From: Camarhynchus parvulus
Lineage: Eukaryota; Chordata; Aves; Passeriformes; Thraupidae
DNA length: 64,000 nucleotides
Direction: 5' to 3'
Assembly (NCBI RefSeq): GCF_901933205.1
Contig: NC_044573.1
Span: 64,285,993 to 64,349,992, forward strand
Shown here: one piece after another, positions 1 through 12,000 of the stretch
How positions within the stretch are numbered: the stretch's first letter is position 1
How the letters are laid out: every line of letters starts with the position of its first letter
The notes under the pieces: model-generated
Database searches by the model: none
What the model was told of the DNA's origin: nothing
The model's input: the letters and a program-made list of their open reading frames with translations, nothing else
Translations under genes and position numbers: made by a program

Positions 1-151
1 TGGTGTTCCAATACTGATCTCTGAAATCCATCCTGGGCAGCCTGCTGATCGGTGTGGAGGACTGCATGTTGGTGATGCTATTCTGGCAGTAAATGGAGTT
101 AATCTAAGAGATGCCAAGCATAAAGAAGCTGTAACTATTCTTTCCCAACAG
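1..151 (+). CDS. GOPC: GOPC exon, C-terminal half of PDZ domain (partial at window edge)
   Basis: The frame starts at base 2 (GGT) and reads [20 protein letters not shown] through [20 protein letters not shown] to LSQQ. This covers the middle beta strands and the second helix of the PDZ fold. The donor is CAG|GTCAGT at 151/152, phase 0. The 5' part of this exon is outside the window. Confidence 0.95.
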
Positions 152-1668
152 GTCAGTTTGGACCTGTTATCCATAGGCACATCTAGGTGCTTCCTGTGTT
201 CTGCCTGTTGAATTGCCTTGAATTTTAATGTTTCCTGTTAAATAGAGTGTAATGCTAAGATACAGTGATTCTTGAGGCTCTATCACCTTACACTTAATCC
301 TCTTATGTTCTGCAATTTAAAGAGAAAAATGCTTGGTCAGTAGTGGTTCAGTTAAACATGTATTGGCTAATCATTATGCAGTAAGGCTGATAAAAATCAA
401 TTTATTACATTGCCCCACAGAAATAACTATTTAGTGACATATGTTTTATTCCTATGACTGAACAGCTCCAGCCAAACAATGTTTCTCATATGCTTTGTGG
501 TCTAGAATCTTCTTCCTGATTTGCATCCCATTTTCCGACAATTAACGCGTGTGCCTAATTTATCAGAAAACTTCCCCTTCAGAAGTCACTGTTTGAAATG
601 TACTGGAATATAAAGAAATATGAGTAGTTTTGGTAAAGCTTAGCTATAGAGCTCTTCTACTTCAGTCAGTAAAAACTTAACTCAGGTACCTATCCAAAAT
701 ACTCAACATGATTGAATCAGTGTCAACTGAATTGAATTTACAGAAATGTGTTTACAACAGTAAAATGTATTTTGTTTTCTAACCTAGCTCATCTTGGTAA
801 TCCTGCTGGGTAGCTGTGCAGTAGTAAGTAAATTTGTATTTTTGGCTACATTTTAGAGAGGTGAAATTGAATTTGAAGTAGTGTACGTTGCTCCAGAAGT
901 TGATTCGGATGATGAAAACGTAGAATATGAGGATGAGAGTGGACACCGTTACCGTTTATATCTTGATGAGTTGGAAGAAGGTGCAAATTCAAGTTCTAAT
1001 AGGAAAGATACAAATGTGGATGTCAAACCCTCACAAGGTAAGCCTTCTAAATGTGTTACCTGCAGTTTAATTCTGAAGTCTCAATATGCAAACCAATTTC
1101 TGGAAAATACTTTTTTTATATTCATTGTAAAATTTATCTGCTGTCAATTCAATTAACCTACTAATAGACTGTCAGTTCATCTGGTTGGTCCCTCACTGTT
1201 TGGCCTGGTTTACTTAGATACAACTGAATTAACTTATGAACTTTTTTCTTGGTCATCTTTTCCCAAAGGTTGAAATTCAAATTTATTCTTATCTTTTCCT
1301 ACCTCTGACTAGGAGTTGTTAATTCCCCTTAACACTTCATGTTGGTGACTTCTTCAGATACATTTTTTAAATTAGAAAAGCAAAGAAGCAGTTCCTGTTT
1401 TCCTGCCATGCTCCGTTCTCCTAAAAACCTGTCAGCTTTAATTTTAGTAGTCATTTCAGGAAACATTCCAGCTTTTGAAACAAGGATCACTGATCTGTCC
1501 TTCCCAAGATTGCTTCTTTCCTTAAATCAATTTTCTTTTTAACTTGCAGTGTTTGATAAGAAGCCAAGTATTGATGGACATGAAAATGGAAACCTGGGGA
1601 ATTCAGTTGAAGCTTCTTTGGAAGACACTGCACCCAAATTAGCCCGTTCTGCTGAGTCTTTATCCTAA
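1..1668 (+). CDS. GOPC: GOPC, Golgi-associated PDZ and coiled-coil protein (3' part; span includes two introns)
   Basis: This is the 3' end of the gene for GOPC (also PIST, CAL or FIG), a trans-Golgi scaffold that binds C-terminal PDZ ligands of membrane cargo such as CFTR and steers it in secretory and lysosomal traffic. The visible CDS is the join of 2-151, 857-1037 and 1550-1668 (base 1 finishes a codon) and codes for 149 residues. It starts inside the PDZ domain at [13 protein letters not shown], runs through the helix around [12 protein letters not shown], and continues into an acidic segment ([14 protein letters not shown]) followed by YRLYLDELE, as in mammalian GOPC. The coiled coil and the carboxylate-binding loop lie before base 1. 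Introns are GT-AG with phases 0 and 1. The extreme C-terminus departs from the mammalian one (see findings). The identification rests on recalled family sequence and is firm. Confidence 0.95.
152..856 (+). other. GOPC: GOPC intron
   Basis: A 705-bp AT-rich intron with donor GTCAGT and acceptor TTTTAG. I see no repeat or reading frame of note in it. Confidence 0.9.
857..1037 (+). CDS. GOPC: GOPC exon, end of PDZ domain and acidic linker
   Basis: The acceptor TTTTAG precedes 857. The exon reads [20 protein letters not shown] and on to [11 protein letters not shown], ending KPSQ plus one base at 1037, before [19 protein letters not shown] is the last PDZ strand. The rest is a conserved acidic linker and then a fast-evolving Ser/Asn-rich piece. 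Its 181 nt give phase 0 in and phase 1 out, which fits both neighbours. Confidence 0.95.
1038..1549 (+). other. GOPC: GOPC last intron
   Basis: A 512-bp intron with donor GTAAGC and acceptor CTTGCAG after a pyrimidine-rich tract. Short ORFs inside it are intronic shadows. Confidence 0.9.
1550..1668 (+). CDS. GOPC: GOPC terminal coding exon
   Basis: The exon reads [20 protein letters not shown] and then [19 protein letters not shown] before TAA at 1666-1668. HENGNLG and the KL motif align with human HENGDLG and SKL. After KL the reading diverges from the human end, as I recall it (DDLHTLYHKKSY). A human-like LYPKNF is present one base out of frame at 1658-1675. The exon boundary is clear, but the last 8 residues deserve checking. 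Confidence 0.9.
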
Positions 1669-3280
1669 AAACTTTAAAAAAAAAAGGCAAAACCTGGACT
1701 GATCCCATCTTTGGGAACAATTGATAATCAATATTGACTGCTTAAAGTTGCATATACTAGTATAGGTTGTAAAAGGATGATTAAATGTCAAAAGGAACTG
1801 TATTACTGTTGCCTGGAAAAAAGGCGGTTACCTCAGGGCTTCATTGTGAGCAATTCTCAATGTGGAAAACTGTCTTTTGCGTGACACACAGTAGTTACCG
1901 AACACACAGCATGTGAAATGAACTTCTTTTAATAATAAAAGAGTAGTCCCACCAAAGAGTGGGATTTTTAAAGTGGATAACCTCAGTATGTTCCACTTCT
2001 AATCTCATTGATGTCCCTAAGGAAACAGAATAATGGGTGACAGGCCTAATTTTGACCCTTGGATGTTTTAAAGGTGCAACTGATGTTCAGTTTGGTGTGA
2101 CACATGCTTTAGCACTAGACAGATGGGGGCACACTTGTTCCATTGCATCCATGTGTTTTGTATTTAGGATTTTTGAACTGTAACTTGAAAGAACACTTTT
2201 TTTTTCCTCAGAATAGTAAAGGTGAGAGCTTTTATTTGAGCAAAGACTATCAAAACCCACGTAAGCAGTAGAGTGCTTGCTAATCATGTTCAGCCCATGG
2301 TAATTTTATGAGTGAGGTTTTTGGATTTGTTGTTTTTATTTAAATTCACCACCATTTGTTCCATTTGAAACCTGCTCCAAAAGTTGTTAAACAGAGTATT
2401 ATGGGGTTTTACTAGTGAAATAAGTTGAAAAATTACTCACAATTAATGTGAGCCCTTTGGTATTTTTTTTCTGAGCATAATCAATTTAGTATTTGTTTTT
2501 GAATGGATATGGTTACTGCTAATGCAGAGTTGTTTGAATTGGTCATCGTTAGCTTGACCTTATGAAATGATGAGTGCTTTGGATGGGTACTGAACATACT
2601 CATTTCACATTAAAATAATCCTTAAAGAAGTTGAGTGCACAGTACTTTACAGGAGGTTCTCAGAGTCATACGGTGCCTGGCCCTATCTGTGTTATGTTAC
2701 AGCAGTCCTATTAACCTATAATTGTCTTACTGTTGAAGCAAAATGTTACTCCCTTTGTGAGAACAGTGTATCTTAAAATAGTTTTTTATTGGTGTGCATC
2801 TAAAGGCCCCTGGCGTGTCTGCAGGTGGGGAGGTTGAGGCTGGTGTCTCGAGCAGTTTCTCATGCTCCATTTGTAGCTCTCTTGCTGAAGTGCAGCACAC
2901 TCCCCAGACAAGCTCTACGTTGTCTTCGCACTTACTATTTCAGCATGCAGTGCCATCTTTCCTGCTCACTGCTCTGCAGGCTGTTGAACTGTAACGTGAA
3001 ATGGTTTTGTACATTGAAAGTGGAACTAATGTGGAAAGATATCTTTGCAAGTGTTAACTGTGTAGGGTATAAATACATAAGAAAAAACCTCAAAGGCCTT
3101 TAGAGTAACATCAATTAATCTCATGTTCTAAGTTGTGATGTAGAACACAGTTACCTTGTCTCTCCTAGGAGCACTATATATATTTATATGTTTATAGAAA
3201 AAGCCTAAAAATGTATATACTTTATTCAAAGATTTTGCTGTTTATAAATCCCTTAACTTTGCTCTTTACACAATCACTTT

Positions 3281-3310
3281 GTGTGTGTGTGTGTGTATGT
3301 GCGTGTGCAT
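3281..3310 (+). repeat. (GT)n microsatellite
   Basis: Eight perfect GT units, then imperfect atgtgcgtgtgcatg, inside the GOPC 3' UTR. The repeat is probably length-polymorphic. Confidence 0.9.
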
Positions 3311-4643
3311 GATCTTCACTTACTCAGTGGAGTAACATTATTCGGTTCATTTTTTATACTAGTGTTTGTCGTACAGCATACTGTTGAAAGTTTTTAAAAT
3401 AGTCAAGGCTGTACAGTTTTCACCGAACAGAAACTAGTATTTAAAAATAAAGCTGTGTGAAGAAGAAACAGGTCCCCAGGCATGTTTCTTTTTCTGAAGC
3501 TTCAGAAACTTGAGGACACATTGGCTGTGTGTTAGCAGATGAATCTACTGCCAGAACTTTTGCATCCAGATTTGTCTTTTTCCCACAGCTACTCAAGGAG
3601 AGTGCACTCTGAAACTGTCTGTGGCCTGGAACACACAATGTCTTCTCTGTCAGGAAGAGACAGTTGAAAGCTAAGTTATGGTCATCTTGTCTTTGAAAAT
3701 CATTGCTGTGTGGAATCTTCCTGCAGTTCTTAGAAATTAGACTTGTCCAACTAGTCTTGTAACTTTTTAAAAAGACGATCAATTTTCCTGTACAGTTTCC
3801 CTTTATTTGAGAGAAAGGTGAATTTTTTTATTTATTTTTTCTTTCTTACTTCATGGCGCACTGTATTTTCTGTTCAATGCATTTGATCAGTTTTAGCCTG
3901 AAGTGGAAGAATGTTTCTAGAGTTATTTTCCTAACATTCCTCATCTGCAGTTTCACGTGATGCTGTGTGCTCTCTTCTTCATCTGCTAGACCTTTTCTCT
4001 GCTCTTCTTTATTTTTATCTCTGTACAAGATCAACAGAAGGAACAACTGCCAAGGAAGATGACTTGGAGTAGACATATCAGGTAGCAGTAAATTATCACC
4101 AGATTTCCTTCCCAGCAGTTTTTATAATCCTTCTTTAGGAAGCTGTGGATGGGAGGATTTCACTCAGACACTACAGTCTGTACTTGTTACCACCTGATTT
4201 AACGTACTGGTTTATTTACAATTGTACTGAAATGCTTAGAGATTAATATTTCAACTGAGAAAAGTTTTGCAAGTTGATTTCCAGATTCAATGGACAAATG
4301 TGTGTATTCTCCCCTTTGTCAGTAACTGGAAGACTCAGTCCTGCTGATTCCCAGAGGCTTAATGAGTTAGACTTGGAAGAATTTCTGAGGAAAGTCAGTG
4401 TTCAGACTTAATTTTTATTTTTTAAAGTGTAAAACAGTTTACTTGCGTGTGTATATATATTTTTACTTAAAAAATAAAATAATATTCTAAAAATAATTTT
4501 TCAGTTTTTTTGGTATATAATTCCTTTCCTATTAAAATCTTCAGTAAGACAATTGTATTTTAAGCTAAAGGTGGACAGTGTTTGTTGGCATCTGGGACCA
4601 ATGTTAATTAAAAGCATGTAAGATAAGGAAAATGCTTTATGGC

Positions 4644-4649
4644 AATAAA
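4644..4649 (+). terminator. GOPC candidate poly(A) signal
   Basis: An AATAAA hexamer followed within about 25 bases by a GT-rich stretch (ggttgtatgtcgta), the usual downstream element. Alternatives are at 3446-3451 and 4473-4478. Confidence 0.5.
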
Positions 4650-4897
4650 TTTAGCTCTGATCAAAGGTTGTATGTCGTATTTCCTTTGTAGACGTGTATT
4701 CTTGGCAGTGAGGAGGGTTTGTATCCATCTCAATATATGTTAATCCACAGTTGTATCAAAAAAAATACAGATATTTATTGTATTTCTTCAAACTAATTAC
4801 AGTATGGGTTACTCTCATTTCTGTAGCAGATAGAACATTTTGCAAAATATGTATACACCTAGCTAAGCTGAATATAATATATTTTTATTAGACTGTA

Positions 4898-4903
4898 AAT
4901 AAA
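4898..4903 (+). terminator. GOPC candidate distal poly(A) signal
   Basis: AATAAA within gactgtaaataaacatactc, followed by T-rich sequence. A Pumilio-like TGTAAATA overlaps it. It is the most distal good hexamer before repeat-poor intergenic sequence. Confidence 0.5.
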
Positions 4904-4929
4904 CATACTCTTCTGCATTGCAGTGATTT

Positions 4930-7833
4930 CTGCACCTAATTCAGAGTTGTATTTCATTTTCTTCTCTTTTTGTACATAAAAAAGACACAATGATGTGTGT
5001 GTTTTTTCTCTGTTAAAAGTGTAGTTCGCACCTGGCCAAAAAGCTAATATGGGGGAAACCAGAACAGCATAATGTGAAGTTTGACTCTAATCTAGTCTAG
5101 TCTATAGTTAAGAGCAAAATACGTTTTTTTGAAAGACACAGTTACAGGACATGTCTCAGATTTGATTAAGATGCATTTTCTGCTGAATCTTTTTCAGTTA
5201 AAAGACAAAAAATATTTGCATACATGCATATATGACTGTATAGTGATACCAGAACTGACTGAAGCCTGTATAATGATACCATAAATCTTCTGAAGCCCTT
5301 GACTAGGAAGAGCTATAAAGGCCTAGACCTGTCAAAGGGTTAAGTCATTTGGCTAAAATTGTGGAAACTGCCCTTTATCTCTTTTTTTTTTTGTTGGTGT
5401 TTGTTTGTTTTCCATGCATTTTGAAATATTCGAAGTTTCCCACAGCAGTTACAAAACACTTCCCTTTAAGTTGCAACTTTTAGTCCTGATATTTAAGTCC
5501 TTTTGTTCAGATTGAGTGTCTGTTTTGTGTTTTAAATTATATTGTAAAAGAAATAATCTCTCACCTATACTGGAGTGGTCATCTCACCCTAAAGCATGAA
5601 GTTCATCTGAGTGAGCAGGGAGCCCAAGTGAAAGGCAGTGCTGTGGTAACTGGTAGTAGTATAATTATGGTAGTGCTAAAGGATTTATTGGGAGTGTGTA
5701 AGCAGAGGGCAGAAAGCTGTGAGCGTAGGAACTGTCTCAATAGACAAGGCTGAGTCATGTTGGATGAAAAGATGTAGAATGTACAATTGGTGAGGGCTGA
5801 AACTGTTAACTGTTTATTTTTTAGCTTTAAATTTTTTTAGGAGTGTTTAGATATGGGTGACTTCAGCAGATGGAAAGAAGAGGGAAAGGAGAGAGTTGTT
5901 GTAAAACAAAATGAGGAATAGAGGCAGCTATGAATGAAGATGGTAGAAAGAGGAGAAACAAAATTACTTCTTTATGTTACCTGAAGTCAAAGAAGATCAT
6001 TCAAAATGTCTTTGTGTTCCAGTGTCCTGCTGAAGGAGCTCAGAGGCTGCTCCTAGTGACTGTGGTCACTGAAGAGTCCTCAGCATTTTTTTTCCCAGAG
6101 ACCCACACGTGACAGGAAGAGAAACATGTCCTGACTTAGGATATGTGTAAGAAGTCTGGTTTTGCTGATTAAAACCTCAGCTCAATGGTCTGAAAAAAGA
6201 TGGGCTAACATATTTCAAGCTTGCCTTTGTAAGCTTCAACTTACACTGCAATAATTGGAAAATATTATCACCTTGTCCAGTGTGTCTTTTCCCATAGGAC
6301 ACAGTTCCCAATTCTTTAGAAGTTTTGTAGTTGTAAGGGAACCGAGGAGTTGAAAAGTGGAAAACATGCTGACTTTGAAAGAGAAATACTCAGTTTCTTT
6401 GGATTTTCTTTTCTCATATTGCTTTTAATGCTTCAGAGTAGCCTTGTCCTAGCTACTCTGTTCACCTGGTGTTCCCTTCCCACAGATGTACTTTGGAATC
6501 TGTTCATGATGCCCGCTTCTGTGTAGGACGTGATGCTTCTGAGTTAAATAGTTGAAAAAGGCCAAGTAGTATTTTTCAAGGATTTTCAATTCCTAGGTGA
6601 AAACTTTAAGTCACCTGGGTAAATTTTCCACACTCTATACAAGTGTTTGATTCAATCAGCCATCCAAATTATTTGGTGTCTCTGTGTCAGCCTTCTGCCT
6701 CATGTGCTAAGGCTTGTATTTTCCAGCTGTACCTAGGTTAAGCATTGGAGTTGCCAATGTTTTGAAGGCCCTGCAGGAGTATGCTCTTCTAGTCCCTTAT
6801 GTAAGGTATTTTAAAAATCCATGTATTGATCCAAGGAGAACTGGTTACAGTTTTTCTTTGTAACTTTCTAGTGGAGATAGTGATCACAATTCCCTTCAGA
6901 GTTTTTGGCACTCTCTGTTTCTTCAATTTTCCTTTTTGAAATGCAAAAGCGCTGCAGCCTTAGCTGGCTCCCCAGCTTCTCGTGCATCAGTTGTGGGGCC
7001 ATCAGCTCTCTGCTGTCTGGTTTTCAGTGGCTGGCTCTCAATGAGAAGGTTAGGAAGATGTAAATACAAGTAGAGTGAAAGTACAGGCATTCACAGACAT
7101 GTTTTGATTGCCTATAGTGCTGGAAGTCAGGAGTGCTTGGGAGACAGCTGGTAACTTTTCTGTTAAAACTGCAAGTCTTCAAATATATCTGTAAATCTCT
7201 GTAAATCCTGTTGATTAAATCTTAATTTGCCTATGAACTGTCTAAATATTTGCACAGATATTACTTCTGTCAAATGAAATAAGTCAGATTCCCATGAAAA
7301 TATTTTTTCTAATGTTACTTCACTTGCTGTTGTCCAAGTGTTTCTGTCTGTCATCAATTTCTTTAGGGAATAGAAGCATTAAAAGTTATACTGCTGGACT
7401 GGAATAGTCACATGTTTGGTCCACTGGGCTTACACTGCTGGAAATGTCCTTGACTTGAATGCTTTCCCTTCCAATAAGAAATGGAGTGTCCCTATTCAAT
7501 CCCTGCTGGAACAACCTGCAGAGAGTTTGCCACTGTTGACTCTTCTGCTAAAGGTCAGGGAAGAAGGTTGCCAGAGGTTGCCCATGCTGATCCTCTTGTA
7601 GAAGTGAAGCCTTTGAGTTATGTCCGTAAATGTGCCAGCTCCTCTTGGTTTAATTTACAATTTGCATGGTAGTCTGTGGTTCTGTCAGAAGGGATTCCCC
7701 ATGTGTGCTACAATTTAAACCCTGCAGTGGGTACCCTCAGCTTCTGAAGGTGGCAGGTTTGGGCTTGGAACAGAGAAATTGACTTTCTGTATATGATAAT
7801 GGGGGATTTCTGTATAGCTGTCAAATGAGCGCT
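4930..7833. other. intergenic, 3' of GOPC
   Basis: AT-rich sequence with no convincing exon, RNA gene or recognisable repeat. All ORFs are short (64 codons or fewer) and lack family resemblance. Confidence 0.6.
7829..7833. repeat. target-site duplication, left copy
   Basis: GCGCT immediately before the LTR terminus TGTCGTG; identical to 9085-9089. Confidence 0.8.
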
Positions 7834-9084
7834 TGTCGTGGGTTTACAGGAAGCAGGTTTTCTGGGAATGGAGTGGCCAGAGGCCAATAGGTGTTCAGAT
7901 TTTAAATTGACACCAGGCTTGGCCACTGAGGGTGGATGCGCCTCTGAGAACACAGGGGTTAGAAGCAGAGCACTCCCTTGGGCTCCCTCTTTGATTTCCG
8001 GCCAGCAAAGAGGCAAGGCCTCCCCTGCCCGGCTTCGAGCTGGGCAGGGGAGGGGAGGATCTGCGGCCCGGCAGAGGTAGGCCTGACCCCTCAAGATGGA
8101 AGGGTGGTGGGGGCACCAGGAGGTGTTGGGCAGCCCCCCCCAGCAGGAGAGACAGAGGGAGAGAGGCCCCGAGAAGATTTGGGCAGCACCCGCCCCCAGC
8201 CAGAAGATGAGAGAGAGAAAGCCAGTACGGGCCTGTGGCCTTGAAGTGATATCAGCCTGTGAAGAAGGAGGGGGAAGGGGGGAGTGCAGCAGGGAAGGAG
8301 CCTGGCCGAGTGCAGGAGTTTGTTAACCCCTTTCTGGACAATGAAGACCTCACAGAGCATTTGGACCTTTCCCGGAGGGGAGATGGAGTGGATGATAAAG
8401 AAGAAATGAGCAAATGAATGACAGTCGGAGCAGTGAGTGAGGCTGGGAGAGTAAAGGGGCCGGAAAGAGATGATGGAGTAGCTGGTTGCTGGACTCTTTT
8501 TGGTACAGCCATGGACAGAACCATGCTTCCTCGCGATACAGAGGCTGCATGCAGGGGGGAGGCGATGGCTCAGAACTGAGAGGGTTCAGTTTTGGAGACC
8601 CCCCGGCCCCAGGGGGTAGACAAGTATGGGGGGACAAGAGGTCCCGAGATGAGAGAAAACTGTGCTTTTTTTGGAACTGGTCAAAGCACCCTTAAAAGGA
8701 TAACCCTTGAAGCAGCTCTGTTCCTTGTCCAGTGGTGAGAGCGCTGGGCATGCAAGGAAGAGGTCACCATGGCCCCAAGAAGGACTCCTCTCCTCTTGAT
8801 GGACTGGAATTGAGTATTTACAGGGTGATGGATGGAGAGTTGAAATTTGGAAGATGTATTGGGAATGTGGTGGGGGGGAGGAGGAAATGCTTTTTGTGGA
8901 GTTTTCATTTTCCAGGTGTGTGTGTGTGTGTGGGGTTTGTTTTCCTTTTGTAGTTTAGTTAATAAACTTTTTTTTCCTAAGGTAGAGGCCTGCTTTGCTT
9001 ATTTCCTGGTCACATCTCACAGCAAACACCAGGGAAGTATATTTTCATGGGGCACTGGCATTGTGCCAGTGTCAAACCATGACA
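7834..9084 (+). mobile_element. solo LTR of an endogenous retrovirus (ERVL-like)
   Basis: A 1251-bp element begins TGTCGTGGGTTTACA and ends TCAAACCATGACA. The ends are imperfect inverted repeats with canonical TG...CA termini. It is flanked by a perfect 5-bp duplication, GCGCT at 7829-7833 and 9085-9089. A poly(A) signal, AATAAA at 8961-8966, lies near the 3' end after a (GT)n/T-rich stretch, so the LTR is read on the + strand. The body is GC-rich with poly-purine and poly-C blocks, unlike the surroundings. No gag, pol or env sequence follows, so it is a recombination-derived solo LTR. A 5-bp duplication fits ERVL. The 3' end resembles passerine ERVL LTRs as I recall them; the exact family is uncertain. 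ORFs inside are GC-driven shadows. Confidence 0.85.
8961..8966 (+). terminator. LTR poly(A) signal
   Basis: AATAAA in the 3' part of the solo LTR, followed by a T-run. It is the expected U3/R-type signal and is also available to read-through transcripts from GOPC. Confidence 0.6.
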
Positions 9085-9089
9085 GCGCT
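9085..9089. repeat. target-site duplication, right copy
   Basis: GCGCT immediately after the LTR terminus CCATGACA; identical to 7829-7833. Confidence 0.8.
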
Positions 9090-12000
9090 GCTGCAGGCTT
9101 GCCTGATTATTTGATCTTCCTTTTTTGTCCAGTGTGGCAGTTTAGGTGCTCTCCTAATTTGTGAGAGATGTGGGTGTTACAAGGCAATTCAGGAAGCCAG
9201 CAGAATTGGGATGCACCTTTAACTATTATTTGAAGTGGTATTTTAACTCCAGGTCACATATTACTTACTTTTATTTTAAAATGAAAGACATGGCAATTCT
9301 GTGTATTATGACCCCTACATCTTACTAAGTTATCTTGAATGGTCTGGGTAAGTAGGCAAGTGTACTTGGGGCTGTGTCAGTTTTTATGCTGTTTTCCACT
9401 TCCAAACTTGTCTATTACTTAGCAATTGCAATTTGTGACCAGAATCTTCCTTTTCCGTGCAAAGTATGTGCATTTGTGTGTGGTGCCAAGAGGGGGCAGC
9501 AGCTTCCTTCCAATCTTCAGCATTAACACGCCTTTGTGAAACAGAACCTACTGTTTCATGGGTTGGTTTTTTGTGGTTTGGTTGGTTGGTTGTGGTTTTT
9601 TAATTAAAAAATAGAAAAACTTTATTCATTAGAACTATTTCTAGAAACATGTAATCTTAAAATTATTAACATCCAGTCTAATTGACATACTGTAGCAAGT
9701 AGTTTGCAGATGGCACATACTACGCTTAAAAGTTGTCCTCTATATATCAGTGATGTCCAAACACTCATAAACACAGACAAGTATAATTACATACAGCTCT
9801 GCATTCATGACTTGCTAAAAACCACTTGATTCTCCCCATCAATTATTTTAAAAAATGAGTGCTCTGCTCTCTTACAAACTCAGAGACAAGCAGTGAAATG
9901 TTTATCTCATGTTTGTGGATGGGTTAAGGCTTTCCAAAAGAATGGACCGAATGCACTGATAAAACATGAAGTGAGATGCCAGGTAGGTTTGTAAATACTC
10001 CTGCCTGCACTTCACCAGTGCCCTTCAACCATGATACAGAACCAGCCTTGTCACATTCCTGGAATCTTTGCCCATGGTCATGACAGGTGAGGATAAGCAG
10101 GAAAAAAAGGAGATGACAATTGTGTTTTGCTCTAGTCCAGGTTCAGACAGAAGCCTCTTGGTTGGAGAAAGAGAAAGGTCAGTTCACATTGACCCACCAT
10201 TGTCTTTACTGGTGCTCCTTTCCAGAGACCACCAAATGATATTCCAGTCTGCAGGCCTTGTTTGTTGCCATTAACCAGGCGATCAATAGACCTGTCAGCA
10301 GAGGCATATTTATGTCCTTGCTGCTGGTCTTTGCAGTGATGTGGTTGTGTTATAAAGGGGGGAGGATGGACCATGACTTCATATGTTAAAAAGTTACCTA
10401 TATACATGAATACTTACAGGAGTGTGAATGCCATCTGCAAGGTCTTTGTTAGATTGTAGTAAACTTATTGCAGCATTGTTATCAAAAGTATGGCTTGCTT
10501 TGTGTTGTGGCGTGTCAGAAATGGCCTTTTATGATGAGATGCTGAAAGTGCTTCATGTGTGAACCATCCACAACCTTTCCACATCCACACATGACACCGG
10601 CATTTCCACATAACAGGCATGCTTTATCCAGGTCACCTTATTCAAGTTTTATAAAACTGTCTGTCAGAACAGATGGTGTCACTTAAGGATAAAAAGCTTA
10701 GCCATAGATGTGAAGAAAAGCTGCCTCTTCAAGTGAGGTCTGCTAGCTCGTCTTAGTCTTTATCGCCCCTGTCTTTCCCTGCTTGACAGAGGACTTTTCA
10801 CAAGTTTGTGGTTGGTGTTCTCAGAGGCCTTGGCATTTTTGGATAGGTTTGATTTGTTGCTACAGCTCTGGACAGGTGACAGCATATCTGTCTATCTCAG
10901 TTTGCCCATCTGCAAAATGGTGTTTGCCTGGGCCAGAGAAATTAAGATGCACAAAACACATTTGTAAAGACTGGTTTCTAGTATATGCTCAGTGGGTTAA
11001 ATTGTCCAGACCATGGGCAGGGTAGTGGGTAATATTACTCTCTGGGCCTTTTCTCCCCTTGTTTTATGGCAAACATCACCATCTTCTCTGCTATCTGCTT
11101 CTTCTCATGGAGGAAGACTTCTGATGACTACCCTGTCATGGCTCAGGCATCACCCATTGCTGTGTGTTTCTATATTGTTTGTTTTAAGTTGGTCTTGGTG
11201 TTTCTCTTCAGCCTACAATTTTGGCTGCCTCCCTACCTCTTTGCGTGCCTTCTAGTAGGCAACATACGTGTGTTTTCAAAGTCTATTATTGTCTGTTGTC
11301 ATCTGATTTGGCTGAGAGCCTGTTACAAGCTTTGAATAATTTGTTATGTTTGTAAGTTTTCTCATTCTTTTTTGGTAGCTCAGATTTAGTAGGAGGAAGT
11401 GCTGGATATTCAGGGTATTGTTCCTCTTTGGGTTAGCCAATAATGCAGATTATTAATACGTTAATAATACAAGGGAACTTTTCTAGTAAAACCTGTTAAA
11501 AATTCTGTGTCTAATCAAAATTATGGATTCTTGAGGTGTGTTCAGAGTGACTATTTAGAGCACAAATGCCTTAGTAACACTACAATGTCATATTTGTTGA
11601 CTTTCATTTTTTACCATGGCAAAAAGTGTTGTGCTTTAAGTTGTCTCCTTCTGGATTTCTCTTTTTTATACTTGTGACTATACAAAAATAAACAGGATGA
11701 TAATCTCTTTGATGTCACATGGCAGAGCAGTAGCTGTGCTGTGAGTGTTGAAGTAATGAATTAACTCAGCCCAGGACAAGAGGTTACTAAATAACCTTTG
11801 CCTACTGTAGATGGCAAAGGTTTCTCAGGACTTATGGCCACTTAATGTGAGGCAAAGCCCAATCAAATTGGTGACGTTCGAATGAAAGTCTCCAAATTCT
11901 CATGTCCAGACTATACAATGAGATAGCACAGAAAGTTAGATGTGAGGCATCCTCCTTATCATGGGTAGCAGGAATTTTCTCCAACTAAGGATGCCTTCCC

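Larger units (their letters stand above)
1669..4925 (+). other. GOPC: GOPC 3' UTR (inferred extent)
   Basis: This is AT-rich, non-coding sequence downstream of the stop codon. AATAAA hexamers occur at 3446, 4473, 4644 and 4898; the last defines the longest likely transcript. The UTR also holds a (GT)n run at 3281-3296, a Pumilio-type TGTATATA at 3212-3219, and TGTAAATA at 4894-4901 overlapping the distal poly(A) hexamer. ORFs here, such as those at 2794-3103, are not conserved-looking. The extent is inferred from signals only. Confidence 0.6.

Noticed and set aside
7838..9164. Cluster of overlapping ORFs on both strands
   Set aside because: They lie within the solo LTR, whose GC-rich blocks lack stops. 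No retroviral gene is present.
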